DNA of 35,381 nt from Bacteroidota bacterium (GTDB taxonomy: Bacteria; Bacteroidota; Bacteroidia; JAIBAJ01), in NCBI GenBank assembly GCA_947475205.1, contig CANJNG010000001.1, positions 64,679 through 100,059 on the forward strand, given 5' to 3'. Below are positions 9,654-17,000 of the stretch, in pieces (position 1 is the stretch's first letter; the number at the start of each line of letters is the position of its first letter). The notes beneath the pieces were generated by a model. The model searched no databases and was not told the DNA's origin. It worked only from the letters and a program-made list of their open reading frames with translations. The position numbers and the translations under genes are program-made.

Positions 9654-9669
9654 TTGTTGTATTTTGGCT

Positions 9670-9699
9670 ACTACAAACAATAAATAGTTTGTAGTTTTG
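9670..9699 (+). promoter_or_regulatory. Promoter of the AtuA-like gene with overlapping palindrome
   Basis: TAGTTTTG at 9692-9699 matches TAnnTTTG exactly and ends seven bases before the ATG. A perfect 9-bp inverted repeat (ACTACAAAC at 9670-9678, GTTTGTAGT at 9687-9695) overlaps the first half of the box, a layout typical of a repressor operator. A TTTG at 9663-9666 is the nearest -33 candidate, but at 25 bases it is farther than usual. Confidence 0.5.
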
Positions 9700-9706
9700 C
9701 CTCACG

Positions 9707-11098
9707 ATGAAATCAATAAAACTAGCAGGAGCACAAGGTTTTTATGGCGATAGCCCCATGGCCGCTACTAAAATTGTGATGGAGCAGGGTGCCGATTACT
9801 TGGTACACGATGCCCTAGCCGAACTCACACTTTCTATTCTGCAAAAAGATAAATTAAAAGACCCAACCAGAGGCTATGCTTTAGATATTGAATTGTTGGC
9901 CAATATGGTTTATCCGGCAGCATTGGCCAAGGGAATGAAAATAGTAACTGATGCCGGCGGATTAAATCCTGCATCAGCAGCACAAAAAGTGTCAGCAGCT
10001 TTGGCCAAGAATGGCTTGAAAGAAATTAAAATTGCCGTTATAACTGGCGATGATTTGCTCGGCAAACTTCCTGAAATGCTAGAAGGTGGCGAAGTGCTTG
10101 CTAATTTAGATAACAATATTCCTTATTCCGCCGAAAAGCACGAAGTAGTAAACGCCAACGTGTATATTGGTTCGAAATGTGTAGCGGAAGCCCTTAAAGC
10201 CGGAGCACAAGTAGTGATTGCCGGGCGTGTTGCTGACCCATGTTTGTTTCTTGGGATATTGGTATATGAATTTGGGTGGAACTTGGACAACAACCCTTCT
10301 CCGTCTGACTTGGATAGGTTAGCTTCCGGCATTACGGTTGGTCATTTATTGGAATGTGGTGGACAAGCTAGCGGCGGAAACAGCTATGCCGAATGGCCTA
10401 TGGAATATTCAATTAGTGATTTAGGGTATCCTATCGCCGAAGTGTTTGAAGACGGTACGGCAGTTATATCCAAATTAGATTCGCAGGGAGGAAAGGTTAG
10501 CCGAAACACAGTGAGGGAACAATTGGTTTATGAAATTCACGATCCGGCAAATTATATAACGCCTGATGTAATTGTGGATTTAACTGAAGTTAAACTGGAG
10601 GAAATTGGAACTGGGAAAGTTAAACTTTCGGGTGTAAAAGGAAAACCCCGCCCCGAAAAACTCAAACTTTGCCTTGGTCAAATGGAAGGCTTTATGAGCG
10701 ACCAATTATTCTTTTTCTCTTGGCCTTACGCTTATGAGAAATCGCAAAAATTCATTTCAGCAGTTAACGAAATATGGAGCAAGCTCCCCGTTCAAATTGA
10801 GCGGAAGGAGTTTCAATTGATAGGTGTAAACGGCATTCACGGTTCGGCAGCACCCTTGCCCGATAAAGAAACCTTAGCAAACTTAAATGAAATAGGCCTT
10901 CGCATAGCTATTAAGCATTCTGACACCCGCACCGGAAAAATCGCTTTTCAGTCTATAATATGTTTAGGATTAAACGGCCCTCCGGGCTTAATAGGAATAC
11001 CTGGTTGGGGAAAGCAGGACAGGCAATTACTCAGCCTTTGGCCTACACTGATAGAAAGGAAATGGGTAGATGAACATTGGGAGATTTTGGAGAGTTAG
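9707..11098 (+). CDS. AtuA/DUF1446 family acyclic terpene utilization protein
   Basis: A 463-residue protein of the DUF1446/AtuA family. AtuA is named from the citronellol/geraniol degradation cluster of Pseudomonas, but its reaction is unclear. Family signatures are AGAQGFYGDS near the N-terminus, YLVHDALAELT, KIVTDAGGLNP, VITGDDL, the IAGRVADPCLF block, GHLLECGGQASGGN and PIAEVFEDGTAVISK. These are the standard N-terminal domain segments, and the C-terminal part ends normally. None of the other atu genes (atuC/F carboxylase, atuH) is nearby, so terpene catabolism should not be assumed. It stands alone between a strong terminator and a convergent gene. Confidence 0.88.
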   Translation: MKSIKLAGAQGFYGDSPMAATKIVMEQGADYLVHDALAELTLSILQKDKLKDPTRGYALDIELLANMVYPAALAKGMKIVTDAGGLNPASAAQKVSAALAKNGLKEIKIAVITGDDLLGKLPEMLEGGEVLANLDNNIPYSAEKHEVVNANVYIGSKCVAEALKAGAQVVIAGRVADPCLFLGILVYEFGWNLDNNPSPSDLDRLASGITVGHLLECGGQASGGNSYAEWPMEYSISDLGYPIAEVFEDGTAVISKLDSQGGKVSRNTVREQLVYEIHDPANYITPDVIVDLTEVKLEEIGTGKVKLSGVKGKPRPEKLKLCLGQMEGFMSDQLFFFSWPYAYEKSQKFISAVNEIWSKLPVQIERKEFQLIGVNGIHGSAAPLPDKETLANLNEIGLRIAIKHSDTRTGKIAFQSIICLGLNGPPGLIGIPGWGKQDRQLLSLWPTLIERKWVDEHWEILES

Positions 11099-11189
11099 GG
11101 GTTTTAGAGGATACTTTAATCGATGGATTATCTTACTCATAAGAAACAATCGAACCCCACCCTGTCAGTATATTTGAGTACCCCAAAAA

Positions 11190-11756
11190 CTAAGCTGCCG
11201 CTTTCTTTTCCCGATTTAGCTCAATCGTTTTCACGGCCTTCTTAAATAGATGACCTTGATCTTGGTGCAACTCCAACTTTGGAAAGATGGGTGAACCTGG
11301 ACTAAATATCACCGCATTGGCTTGTGAAATAAAAAAGTGCGATAATTCTACCGCTTCAATCGTAGTTGAGGCTCCCAAAACAATTTTAGAATAGTCTAGT
11401 AACTTAAGCATTGTTTGGCTGGTGTGGTCGCCAATGCATATAATACTTACAATTTTCTCGGTGATAGTTTTGCTAAGTTTGTGCAATCCGTTTATATCGT
11501 CCGATTCATTCATAATCCAAACCACTTTCTTTTCCGATATAAATTTCAAGGCATCTAATGCATCCTTGATTGACGTACTAAGGGAGTCGTTATAATAGGT
11601 AACACCATTTACGGTGGCTAATTTTTCGCAGCGTGAATGGCCGGAATACACATCAGAAATACTTTCAGATACGATTTGATTATGAAGCTGCATAAGCAAC
11701 GCATCAAAATCGTAATCAGCTTCTGATAACATATCTATTTCGGTAGCGGCGGACAT
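11190..11756 (-). CDS. Orphan MurD C-terminal-domain-like protein
   Basis: This resembles only the C-terminal (third) domain of MurD, the UDP-MurNAc-L-Ala:D-Glu ligase. Recognisable segments are a CEKLATVNGVTYYNDS stretch (MurD HR-E-V--V-GV-F-NDSKATN), the ALDAL helix, VVWIM, the IICIGDHT strand and an SPGSPIFPK loop followed by QGHLFKKAV (MurD SPACASFD-F-N-E-RG--FK-AV). The MurN-uridine-binding and ATPase domains are absent, and the conserved Lys of NDSKATN is Leu. It therefore cannot be a working MurD alone. The open frame extends to an ATG at 11822; the ATG at 11756 is preferred because the extra 22 residues look unlike the family. It could be a regulatory pseudo-enzyme or a decayed duplicate; the frame is intact. 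Confidence 0.72.
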   Translation of the reverse strand: MSAATEIDMLSEADYDFDALLMQLHNQIVSESISDVYSGHSRCEKLATVNGVTYYNDSLSTSIKDALDALKFISEKKVVWIMNESDDINGLHKLSKTITEKIVSIICIGDHTSQTMLKLLDYSKIVLGASTTIEAVELSHFFISQANAVIFSPGSPIFPKLELHQDQGHLFKKAVKTIELNREKKAAA

Positions 11757-11921
11757 AAGTTTACTAAACAGGCATTTAAGAGGGGGTAAACTTAACAATT
11801 TATTAATTAAAGCAACAAACACCCGCTAAATAATTATTTACATACTGTGAATGCCGATTTGGTGTCTACTAAAAAAGGTAAAAGTTTTTTTTGAAGTTTA
11901 TAGTACAGATTGAAAAAATAC

Positions 11922-11929
11922 TACATTTG
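11922..11929 (+). promoter_or_regulatory. -7 box of the tRNA-Gly promoter
   Basis: TACATTTG matches TAnnTTTG exactly and ends ten bases before the tRNA. The -33 region is A/T-rich without a clear TTG at the best spacing. Confidence 0.55.
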
Positions 11930-11939
11930 CACCCCCAAA

Positions 11940-12012
<73 letters not shown>

Positions 12013-12013
12013 C

Positions 12014-12060
12014 TAAATAAAAATGAGTTTGAGCAAATATCTCAAACTCATTTTTATTTA
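12014..12060 (+). terminator. Perfect 20-bp hairpin after tRNA-Gly
   Basis: Positions 12014-12033 are exactly complementary to 12041-12060, with a seven-base loop. The stem has AT-rich outer ends, and the right arm carries a T-run at 12050-12055. Most likely a bidirectional intrinsic terminator that separates tRNA-Gly from the tRNA-Leu copies. Confidence 0.75.
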
Positions 12061-12064
12061 ACGT

Positions 12065-12174
12065 TTTGCCTAGGTGGTGGAATTGGTAGACGCCCCGATT
12101 AATATCGGGGTAATCTTACGAAACCTAACTTTGGTTTGTTTTTGTTCTTTGCCTAGGTGGTGGAATTGGTAGAC
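12065..12174 (+). repeat. 27-bp direct repeat at the tRNA-Leu locus
   Basis: 12065-12091 and 12148-12174 are identical (TTT plus the tRNA-Leu 5' half), 83 bases apart. The spacing is about one tRNA length, so the outer copy is in phase with a former tandem tRNA gene. Confidence 0.9.
12068..12137 (+). pseudogene. Partial tRNA-Leu copy (5' half only)
   Basis: Positions 12068-12091 repeat the first 24 bases of the intact tRNA-Leu (12151-12174) exactly, through the acceptor 5' strand and D-arm. The rest is unrelated: a 7-bp hairpin at 12093-12110 sits near the anticodon-arm position, with the wrong loop size. A 5-bp/7-base stem-loop at 12121-12137 sits where the T-arm would be, but lacks the TTCRA loop. 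No 3' acceptor strand complementary to GCCTAGG is present, so it cannot be a normal tRNA. The identity of the remnant suggests a recent partial duplication or gene conversion. Confidence 0.7.
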
Positions 12175-12234
12175 ACGCAGGACTTAAAATCCTGTAACCT
12201 TGCGGTTGTACGGGTTCAAGTCCCGTCCTGGGTA
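12151..12234 (+). tRNA. tRNA-Leu (anticodon TAA)
   Basis: A class II tRNA: acceptor GCCTAGG (12151-12157) with CCTGGGT (12227-12233), D-arm with GGTGGAATTGGTAGAC, anticodon arm CAGGA-CTTAAAA-TCCTG (TAA), a long variable arm typical of Leu and T-arm ACGGG-TTCAAGT-CCCGT. The discriminator is A. The first acceptor pair is G-T. CCA is not encoded. Confidence 0.95.
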
Positions 12235-12235
12235 C

Positions 12236-12264
12236 AAAGCCTCGATTTTATCGAGGCTTTTTTT
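12236..12264 (+). terminator. Intrinsic terminator after tRNA-Leu
   Basis: An 11-bp stem (12236-12246 with 12250-12260, core GCCTCGAT/ATCGAGGC), a three-base loop and a T-run. It may also end the convergent aldehyde dehydrogenase transcript. Confidence 0.92.
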
Positions 12265-12309
12265 ATGTAACCTATGGCCAATTCCTTTTTTGTTTATGAA
12301 CTTCAATTA

Positions 12310-13746
12310 TTAAATCTTCACACAAACATTCTTAGGTTCTGTAAAAAACTTCATCGCATCCCAGCCACCTTCGCGGCCAATGCCAGAGTTTTTTACACCG
12401 CCAAACGGGGTTCGTAAATCCCGAAGTAACCAGCAATTAATCCAAACAATGCCCGATTGCAATTCGGCTGCAAACCGATGTGCTTTGCTAAGGTCGGTAG
12501 TAAATACAGTAGCCGAAAGTCCGTAACCGCAGTCGTTGGCTAAGTGCAAGGCTTCGGTTTCGGTTTCGAAAGGCTGAATGGTTACCACCGGCCCGAAAAT
12601 TTCTTCTTTATTGGTTTGGCATTGAGCCGGAAGCCCTTCAATAATGGTAGGTTCGATAAACCATCCTCCCGAATTTTCACCTGTCAACACTAAGGCATTT
12701 CCTCCTAAAATCACTTTACCGCCTTCGGTCTTGGCAAATTCTATGCAATTCAATATTTTGTCGAAATGCAGCTTTGAAACAATAGCACCCAAATTCTTGG
12801 TTTCGTCTGACGGAATGCCCACGGCCAATGATTCCGCTCTTTTCACATAGGCATCTTTAAACCGCTCATAGATTGATTTCTCCACATATACCCGCGAGCC
12901 ACAGAGACAGATTTCACCTTGGTTTGTGAATGCCCCCCGAACGCTTGTAGCAACGGCCAAGTCGAAATCGCAATCGGCAAAAACTACAGTGGGATTTTTT
13001 CCTCCCAATTCTAACGACAACTTCTTGAACCGAGGAGCAGCAAAGGCAGCAATTTCGGCACCTGCACGGGTGCTGCCGGTAAATGAAATAGCTTTTACTT
13101 TCGGATGTTCTACCAAGGCCTTGCCAGTTTTCGGGCCGGTGCCGTGCAGAATGTTCAACACCCCGGAGGGCAATCCGGCTTCGATACAAATCCAGCTCAG
13201 TAAAAATGCCGTAACAGGCGTTACTTCGCTGGGTTTAGCAATTACGCAGTTTCCGGCGGCTAATGCAGGGGCTATTTTCCAAGAAAACAAATATAAAGGC
13301 AAATTCCAGGGCGAAATGCACCCAACAATTCCGATGGGTTGTCGCAGGGTATAGTTCAGCGTTCCGTCTTCCATAGGGTGAGCCTCGCTGGCAAAATGCA
13401 TGGTTGCCGAAGCAAAGAATCGGAAGTTTTGAGCCGCACGGGTAATTTCCGCACGGGCCTGTTTTATGTTTTTGCCTTGGTCACGACTTTCGGCCTGAGC
13501 CAGTTCTTCATTCTTTTGGTCAATTAATTCGGCGATGCGGTTTAATACTTTGAATTTGTCTTCTGCTGAAGTGATTTTCCAGCCATCCAATGCTTTTTCA
13601 GCAGCCGAAATAGCTAACTCTAAATCTACGACATCCGAATCAGGGACTTTGCCGTATTCTTTTCCGGTGGAAGGCTCGAAGTTGGGAAGATATTGGCCGG
13701 AAACAGGTGGTGTTAATTGGCCGTTGATGTAATTGAGGATTTTCAT
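12310..13746 (-). CDS. Aldehyde dehydrogenase, ALDH8/2-aminomuconic-semialdehyde type
   Basis: A cytoplasmic NAD-dependent aldehyde dehydrogenase. With start ATG 13746 it has 478 residues, normal for the family. The open frame continues to ATG 13785 (two bases after the M48 stop), but the family N-terminus begins at MKILNYINGQ, so the inner start is preferred. Numbered from the longer frame, the catalytic set is Asn161 (SPWNLPL), Glu259 (LELGGK) and Cys293 (GEICLCGSR). The C-terminal segment WINCWLLRDLRTPFGGVKNS resembles ALDH8A1/AmnC-like enzymes that oxidise 2-aminomuconic or 2-hydroxymuconic semialdehyde in kynurenine or meta-cleavage routes. No other kynurenine-pathway gene is in the window. 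The family is certain, the substrate probable. Confidence 0.9.
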   Translation of the reverse strand: MKILNYINGQLTPPVSGQYLPNFEPSTGKEYGKVPDSDVVDLELAISAAEKALDGWKITSAEDKFKVLNRIAELIDQKNEELAQAESRDQGKNIKQARAEITRAAQNFRFFASATMHFASEAHPMEDGTLNYTLRQPIGIVGCISPWNLPLYLFSWKIAPALAAGNCVIAKPSEVTPVTAFLLSWICIEAGLPSGVLNILHGTGPKTGKALVEHPKVKAISFTGSTRAGAEIAAFAAPRFKKLSLELGGKNPTVVFADCDFDLAVATSVRGAFTNQGEICLCGSRVYVEKSIYERFKDAYVKRAESLAVGIPSDETKNLGAIVSKLHFDKILNCIEFAKTEGGKVILGGNALVLTGENSGGWFIEPTIIEGLPAQCQTNKEEIFGPVVTIQPFETETEALHLANDCGYGLSATVFTTDLSKAHRFAAELQSGIVWINCWLLRDLRTPFGGVKNSGIGREGGWDAMKFFTEPKNVCVKI

Positions 13747-13787
13747 TGTGAAGGAGGATGGGGAATTGGGTTTAAAAAAGCTCATCG

Positions 13788-14861
13788 CTATAGCTTTATC
13801 CTATCCCAAAGTTTCAGCAAAGTAGAGTCAGCTTCAGTGTTATATTTATGCTTTGCGATATTCTCAGCAACATAATTAAGGCGGGAATCTGGCAGGGGGT
13901 GTGTGCTTAAAAACTCCGGCATTTCACTTGGGTGATTCTTCGATTCTGCTTTCAGTGTTTCCATCAGGTGCAACATCCCGTTAGGGTTAATACCTTTTCT
14001 ATACATTAATTCCAGCCCCATCAGGTCGGCTTCCGTTTCCAAATCACGACTATAGGTTAGGGTTTTGATTTGGTCGGCATTTTGAACCAAAACGGCTGCC
14101 ACTCCGCTTATATCACCCAGAATAGCTGAAAAGAACACATAATTTGCCAAATTTGTACACATCGTGCGGCTGGTGTGACGACAGGTAATGTGTGAGCTTT
14201 CATGAGTCAATAGAGCCGCTAACTCTTCGGGGGTCTTCATCCGGCGGATTATTTCGTCATAAACTACAATGTTTCCGCCAGGCATAGCAAAGGCATTCAC
14301 CGTTTTGTCTTTCACCACCGTTATATAAAAATTATAGTCTTTGTTATCGTTGATGTGCCGGAATAGTTCGTTCACAGCTTCGGTGCGTTCAGTATCAATT
14401 TTCCATTCTCCTTTCATGGCATCAAACATCTGTTTCCCGATTTTTTCTTCCATTTTTATGGGAATGTGCTTTCCTGCATAGTTGCCAATGGCCGGAATTC
14501 CATAAAAATAGAAAAGAACAACGCCTAAAAGGACTAAAACAAATATCCCCAAAAACAATAAAACGGGGGGTGAAATAAACTGCTTGCCGGGAGAAGGGTG
14601 TAAATGGCTTTTCGGAAAATAGTCGAGCAGTACATCATTTAGCGAAAGGTCTGAAGTGGTGAAAATGCCTCCATCCGAAAAACTCACCACGCATCGAGCT
14701 GTAGGCTTAGCTACACTAATGTTTTCCACATTCCATACCCTTTCCCTGTCTTCGGTTATCAGCTTTACGTTGTAATAAGTAACCTCTAGTTGAGCATCAG
14801 TGCCGGGTTGGTTGGGCGGTGAGTATGTGCCTGAGAAGGTTTTCATAAAATGTTTAGGCAA
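13788..14861 (-). CDS. Membrane-anchored M48 family metallopeptidase
   Basis: A zinc peptidase related to HtpX/BepA/Oma1. It has a beta-rich N-terminal PH-like region (about 6-90), one membrane segment (about 100-122) and an M48 domain with the zinc motif His220-Glu-Ser-Ser-His224 and the third ligand Glu277 in LETEADLMG. The segments AFAMPGGNIVVYDEI and STHPLPDSR are typical of M48 proteins that act on envelope substrates. Normal for the class at 357 residues. M6 is an alternative start. It lies two bases upstream of the long form of the aldehyde dehydrogenase frame, so the two are probably co-transcribed, although no functional link is obvious. Confidence 0.9.
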   Translation of the reverse strand: MPKHFMKTFSGTYSPPNQPGTDAQLEVTYYNVKLITEDRERVWNVENISVAKPTARCVVSFSDGGIFTTSDLSLNDVLLDYFPKSHLHPSPGKQFISPPVLLFLGIFVLVLLGVVLFYFYGIPAIGNYAGKHIPIKMEEKIGKQMFDAMKGEWKIDTERTEAVNELFRHINDNKDYNFYITVVKDKTVNAFAMPGGNIVVYDEIIRRMKTPEELAALLTHESSHITCRHTSRTMCTNLANYVFFSAILGDISGVAAVLVQNADQIKTLTYSRDLETEADLMGLELMYRKGINPNGMLHLMETLKAESKNHPSEMPEFLSTHPLPDSRLNYVAENIAKHKYNTEADSTLLKLWDRIKL

Positions 14862-14897
14862 AATTATACATTTGAACCATAGCCTTTAGATAAACAA

Positions 14898-14934
14898 AAA
14901 ACCCACCAATATCTAAAAAGTATTGGTGGGTTTT
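14898..14934 (-). terminator. Terminator of the cytochrome oxidase operon
   Basis: A perfect 14-bp stem (14898-14911 with 14921-14934, core CCCACC/GGTGGG) with a nine-base loop. On the minus strand it is followed by a T-rich stretch, and it sits 19 bases after the subunit IV gene. Confidence 0.88.
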
Positions 14935-14952
14935 AAAAAGAATTATTGTCGG

Positions 14953-15426
14953 TTAATGATGTCCTTCGTGGCTTTCTCCACCTTCGCCGTGTTCGCCGCC
15001 ACCATGTTCATCGTGAGCTGGGGCAGGAGTTTTAGCATTAAGTTCTTTGAAACTGGTTTCTATTCCGGCCCTGTGTTCTGAACTGTAAATGGCTTCATCT
15101 AAACAGATGAAAATTAAATAACCCACCAAAACAAAATACGGCACTAAAATAATGGCACGAAGGTTTTTCTTTTCATCACCAAGGTGCATAAACACCATTA
15201 CAATGTAACCGGCTTTGAAAAGTGTAAGCAAAATGAACACCCATTTCAAGGTTTCCTTCAGTTCTACTACACGGCCAAATTTGAAACCTAAACCCACTTC
15301 CACCATCGTTACAACCGAAAGCAAAGCAAGTACCCAGTATATTTTTTTGCGAAGTGCTTTTCCGGCAGCTTCATCGTGGTGAGCATCGAGTGAATACTCG
15401 TAAATGTCGTCTCTAACTAAACTCAT
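14953..15426 (-). CDS. Cytochrome c oxidase subunit IV family protein
   Basis: A small membrane subunit of the aa3/caa3-type oxidase, of the prokaryotic COX4 family. About three hydrophobic segments are visible (residues 30-47, 60-82 and 88-108), with the family segment LFKAGYIVMVFMHLGDEKKN between helices 2 and 3. The C-terminal 25 residues are very rich in His, Gly and Glu (HDEHGGGEHGEGGESHEGHH), longer than in most homologues and possibly metal-binding. It is the last gene of the ctaB operon and is followed by a strong terminator. Confidence 0.9.
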   Translation of the reverse strand: MSLVRDDIYEYSLDAHHDEAAGKALRKKIYWVLALLSVVTMVEVGLGFKFGRVVELKETLKWVFILLTLFKAGYIVMVFMHLGDEKKNLRAIILVPYFVLVGYLIFICLDEAIYSSEHRAGIETSFKELNAKTPAPAHDEHGGGEHGEGGESHEGHH

Positions 15427-15454
15427 TTCTTAAAATATAAATTGATGGTGAATA

Positions 15455-16192
15455 TTAAATTAAATAGAAGAAGGTGAATACGAATACCCAAACCAAATCC
15501 ACAAAGTGCCAATAAAGTCCTGATTTTTCAACCATTTCGTAGTGGCCTGTTTTTTCAAATTTCCCGCTCCACACCATCAGGAAGATGATAAAGTTAATCA
15601 CCACTCCCGAGAAAACGTGGAACCCGTGGAAACCTGTAATGAAGAAGAAGAAATCGGCAAATAAAGGATGGCCGTATTCGTTGTGTGAAAGATTTGCTCC
15701 GTGAACAATTGTGTTAACCCATTGGCCTAAATCTGCATCGAAAATATCGCGAAGAGCACCATGAGCCGTTCCATGAATGAAATGATACCACTCCCAAGCT
15801 TGTGAACCAACGAAGATTAAACCACCAATGATAGTCCAGAACATCCAGAAAAGAACTCCTTTTTTGTCCATTCTATGGCCAGCCTCAACAGCTAATACCA
15901 TAGTAACCGAACTGGCAATAAGCACAAAGGTCATAAAGGCAACATAAGCCAATTCAATATGACCCGAGTAAAACGGGAAGTGAGTAAACACATCACCGGC
16001 TACAGGCCAGTTGTCGGCATATTTATGGCGATAAAAACCATACGAGGTCAATAAAGCTGAGAAAGTGAAGGCATCGGAGATGAGGAAAAACCACATCATC
16101 ATTTTGCCATAACTAATTTTAAAAGGAGAAATTCCGCCGCCCCAAGTGCTGGTTCCGGTGGGTTTGTGTACTGCTTCGTGTCCGTGACTCAT
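15455..16192 (-). CDS. Cytochrome c oxidase subunit III
   Basis: An integral membrane subunit of the terminal oxidase (245 residues, about five to six membrane segments). Typical segments are FFLISDAFTFSALLTSYGFY, SQAWEWYHFIH, TGFHGFHVFSG and the C-terminal LYWHFVDLVWVFVFTFFYLI. It stabilises subunit I and binds lipid near the oxygen path. The short His-rich N-terminus (MSHGHEAVHKP) is usual in this phylum. It lies between the second subunit III gene and subunit IV. Confidence 0.94.
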   Translation of the reverse strand: MSHGHEAVHKPTGTSTWGGGISPFKISYGKMMMWFFLISDAFTFSALLTSYGFYRHKYADNWPVAGDVFTHFPFYSGHIELAYVAFMTFVLIASSVTMVLAVEAGHRMDKKGVLFWMFWTIIGGLIFVGSQAWEWYHFIHGTAHGALRDIFDADLGQWVNTIVHGANLSHNEYGHPLFADFFFFITGFHGFHVFSGVVINFIIFLMVWSGKFEKTGHYEMVEKSGLYWHFVDLVWVFVFTFFYLI

Positions 16193-16276
16193 TGCTTAAT
16201 TGCTTGTCTTTATTGGGTTTCGGAAATTAATTTATGAATTTTTAGCTACCTGAATTTGGCCGCAATATTAGTAGAT

Positions 16277-16990
16277 TTAGTTAATGAAATATAGAAAGCC
16301 AAATAAATAAATCCATAAAACATCAAGAAAGTGCCAATAGATGCTGCAAAGTTCTAAATCTAAAAGGCTTTCTGGGGAATATCGCCCTGCGAACGCTCGA
16401 AAAATGAGCAGAATCAGATATATTAAACCACCCAAAAGGTGAATCAAATGGAGGCCCGATAACACATACTTGAAACCACTTGACATATTGAAAGAATTTT
16501 TGAGCCTTTCGTCAAGTGGGGTTTGAAGTGCCAAATCTGCTGCACCATAATAATGTCCATTGGCATAAATCATTTCTTCGCCCCGAAACAGAATTTTATA
16601 ATCGAGGCCGTTTACTCCTTTTAAATGAGATAAATTTTCTCTAAAGAAATTGCCAGAATCAATCATTTGCCCCCATCCTTTAAATTGAGTATATGAGAAG
16701 CCAAAGCCCAAAATTAGGGTGGCAATCAACCCAATTTTTAATCCCACATTATTTCCTTTTCTTGCACAACTAAGAGCATACACGAGAGTTGCACTGCTAA
16801 GGATAATTATTCCTGTACTTATCCAAAATAATTGTGGCAATTTAGTCTGCACCCAAAATGAATCACCCTGTACTACGACATAACCAGAGGTAAGTCCCGC
16901 AAACATCATTGAAATACTCACAAGAGCCATCCACATCATGGGTTTGGCGGTTTTCGCCCGGCGTTCTTTCTTTTCGGCTTCTGGAATCAT
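16277..16990 (-). CDS. Cytochrome c oxidase subunit III-like protein (second copy)
   Basis: A second, divergent heme-copper oxidase subunit III (237 residues). It shares the C-terminal YWHFLDVLWIYLFGFLYF signature and the GLHLIHLLGGLIYL helix with the gene downstream, but its N-terminus (MIPEAEKKERRAKTAKP) and the long third loop differ. Tandem subunit III genes are usual in Bacteroidota oxidase operons; how they share the role is not settled. It starts ten bases after the ctaB stop, so translation is probably coupled. Confidence 0.88.
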   Translation of the reverse strand: MIPEAEKKERRAKTAKPMMWMALVSISMMFAGLTSGYVVVQGDSFWVQTKLPQLFWISTGIIILSSATLVYALSCARKGNNVGLKIGLIATLILGFGFSYTQFKGWGQMIDSGNFFRENLSHLKGVNGLDYKILFRGEEMIYANGHYYGAADLALQTPLDERLKNSFNMSSGFKYVLSGLHLIHLLGGLIYLILLIFRAFAGRYSPESLLDLELCSIYWHFLDVLWIYLFGFLYFIN

Positions 16991-17000
16991 TTTTAAAAAA

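Noticed and set aside
9707-11098. Terpene catabolism gene cluster
   Set aside because: Only the AtuA-like gene is present; none of its usual partners is in the window.
11757-11822. Longer start of the MurD-C-like protein
   Set aside because: The extra 22 residues are not part of the recognised domain; kept only as an alternative.
12068-12137. A second functional tRNA-Leu
   Set aside because: No 3' acceptor strand, no T-loop consensus and a wrong anticodon loop size.
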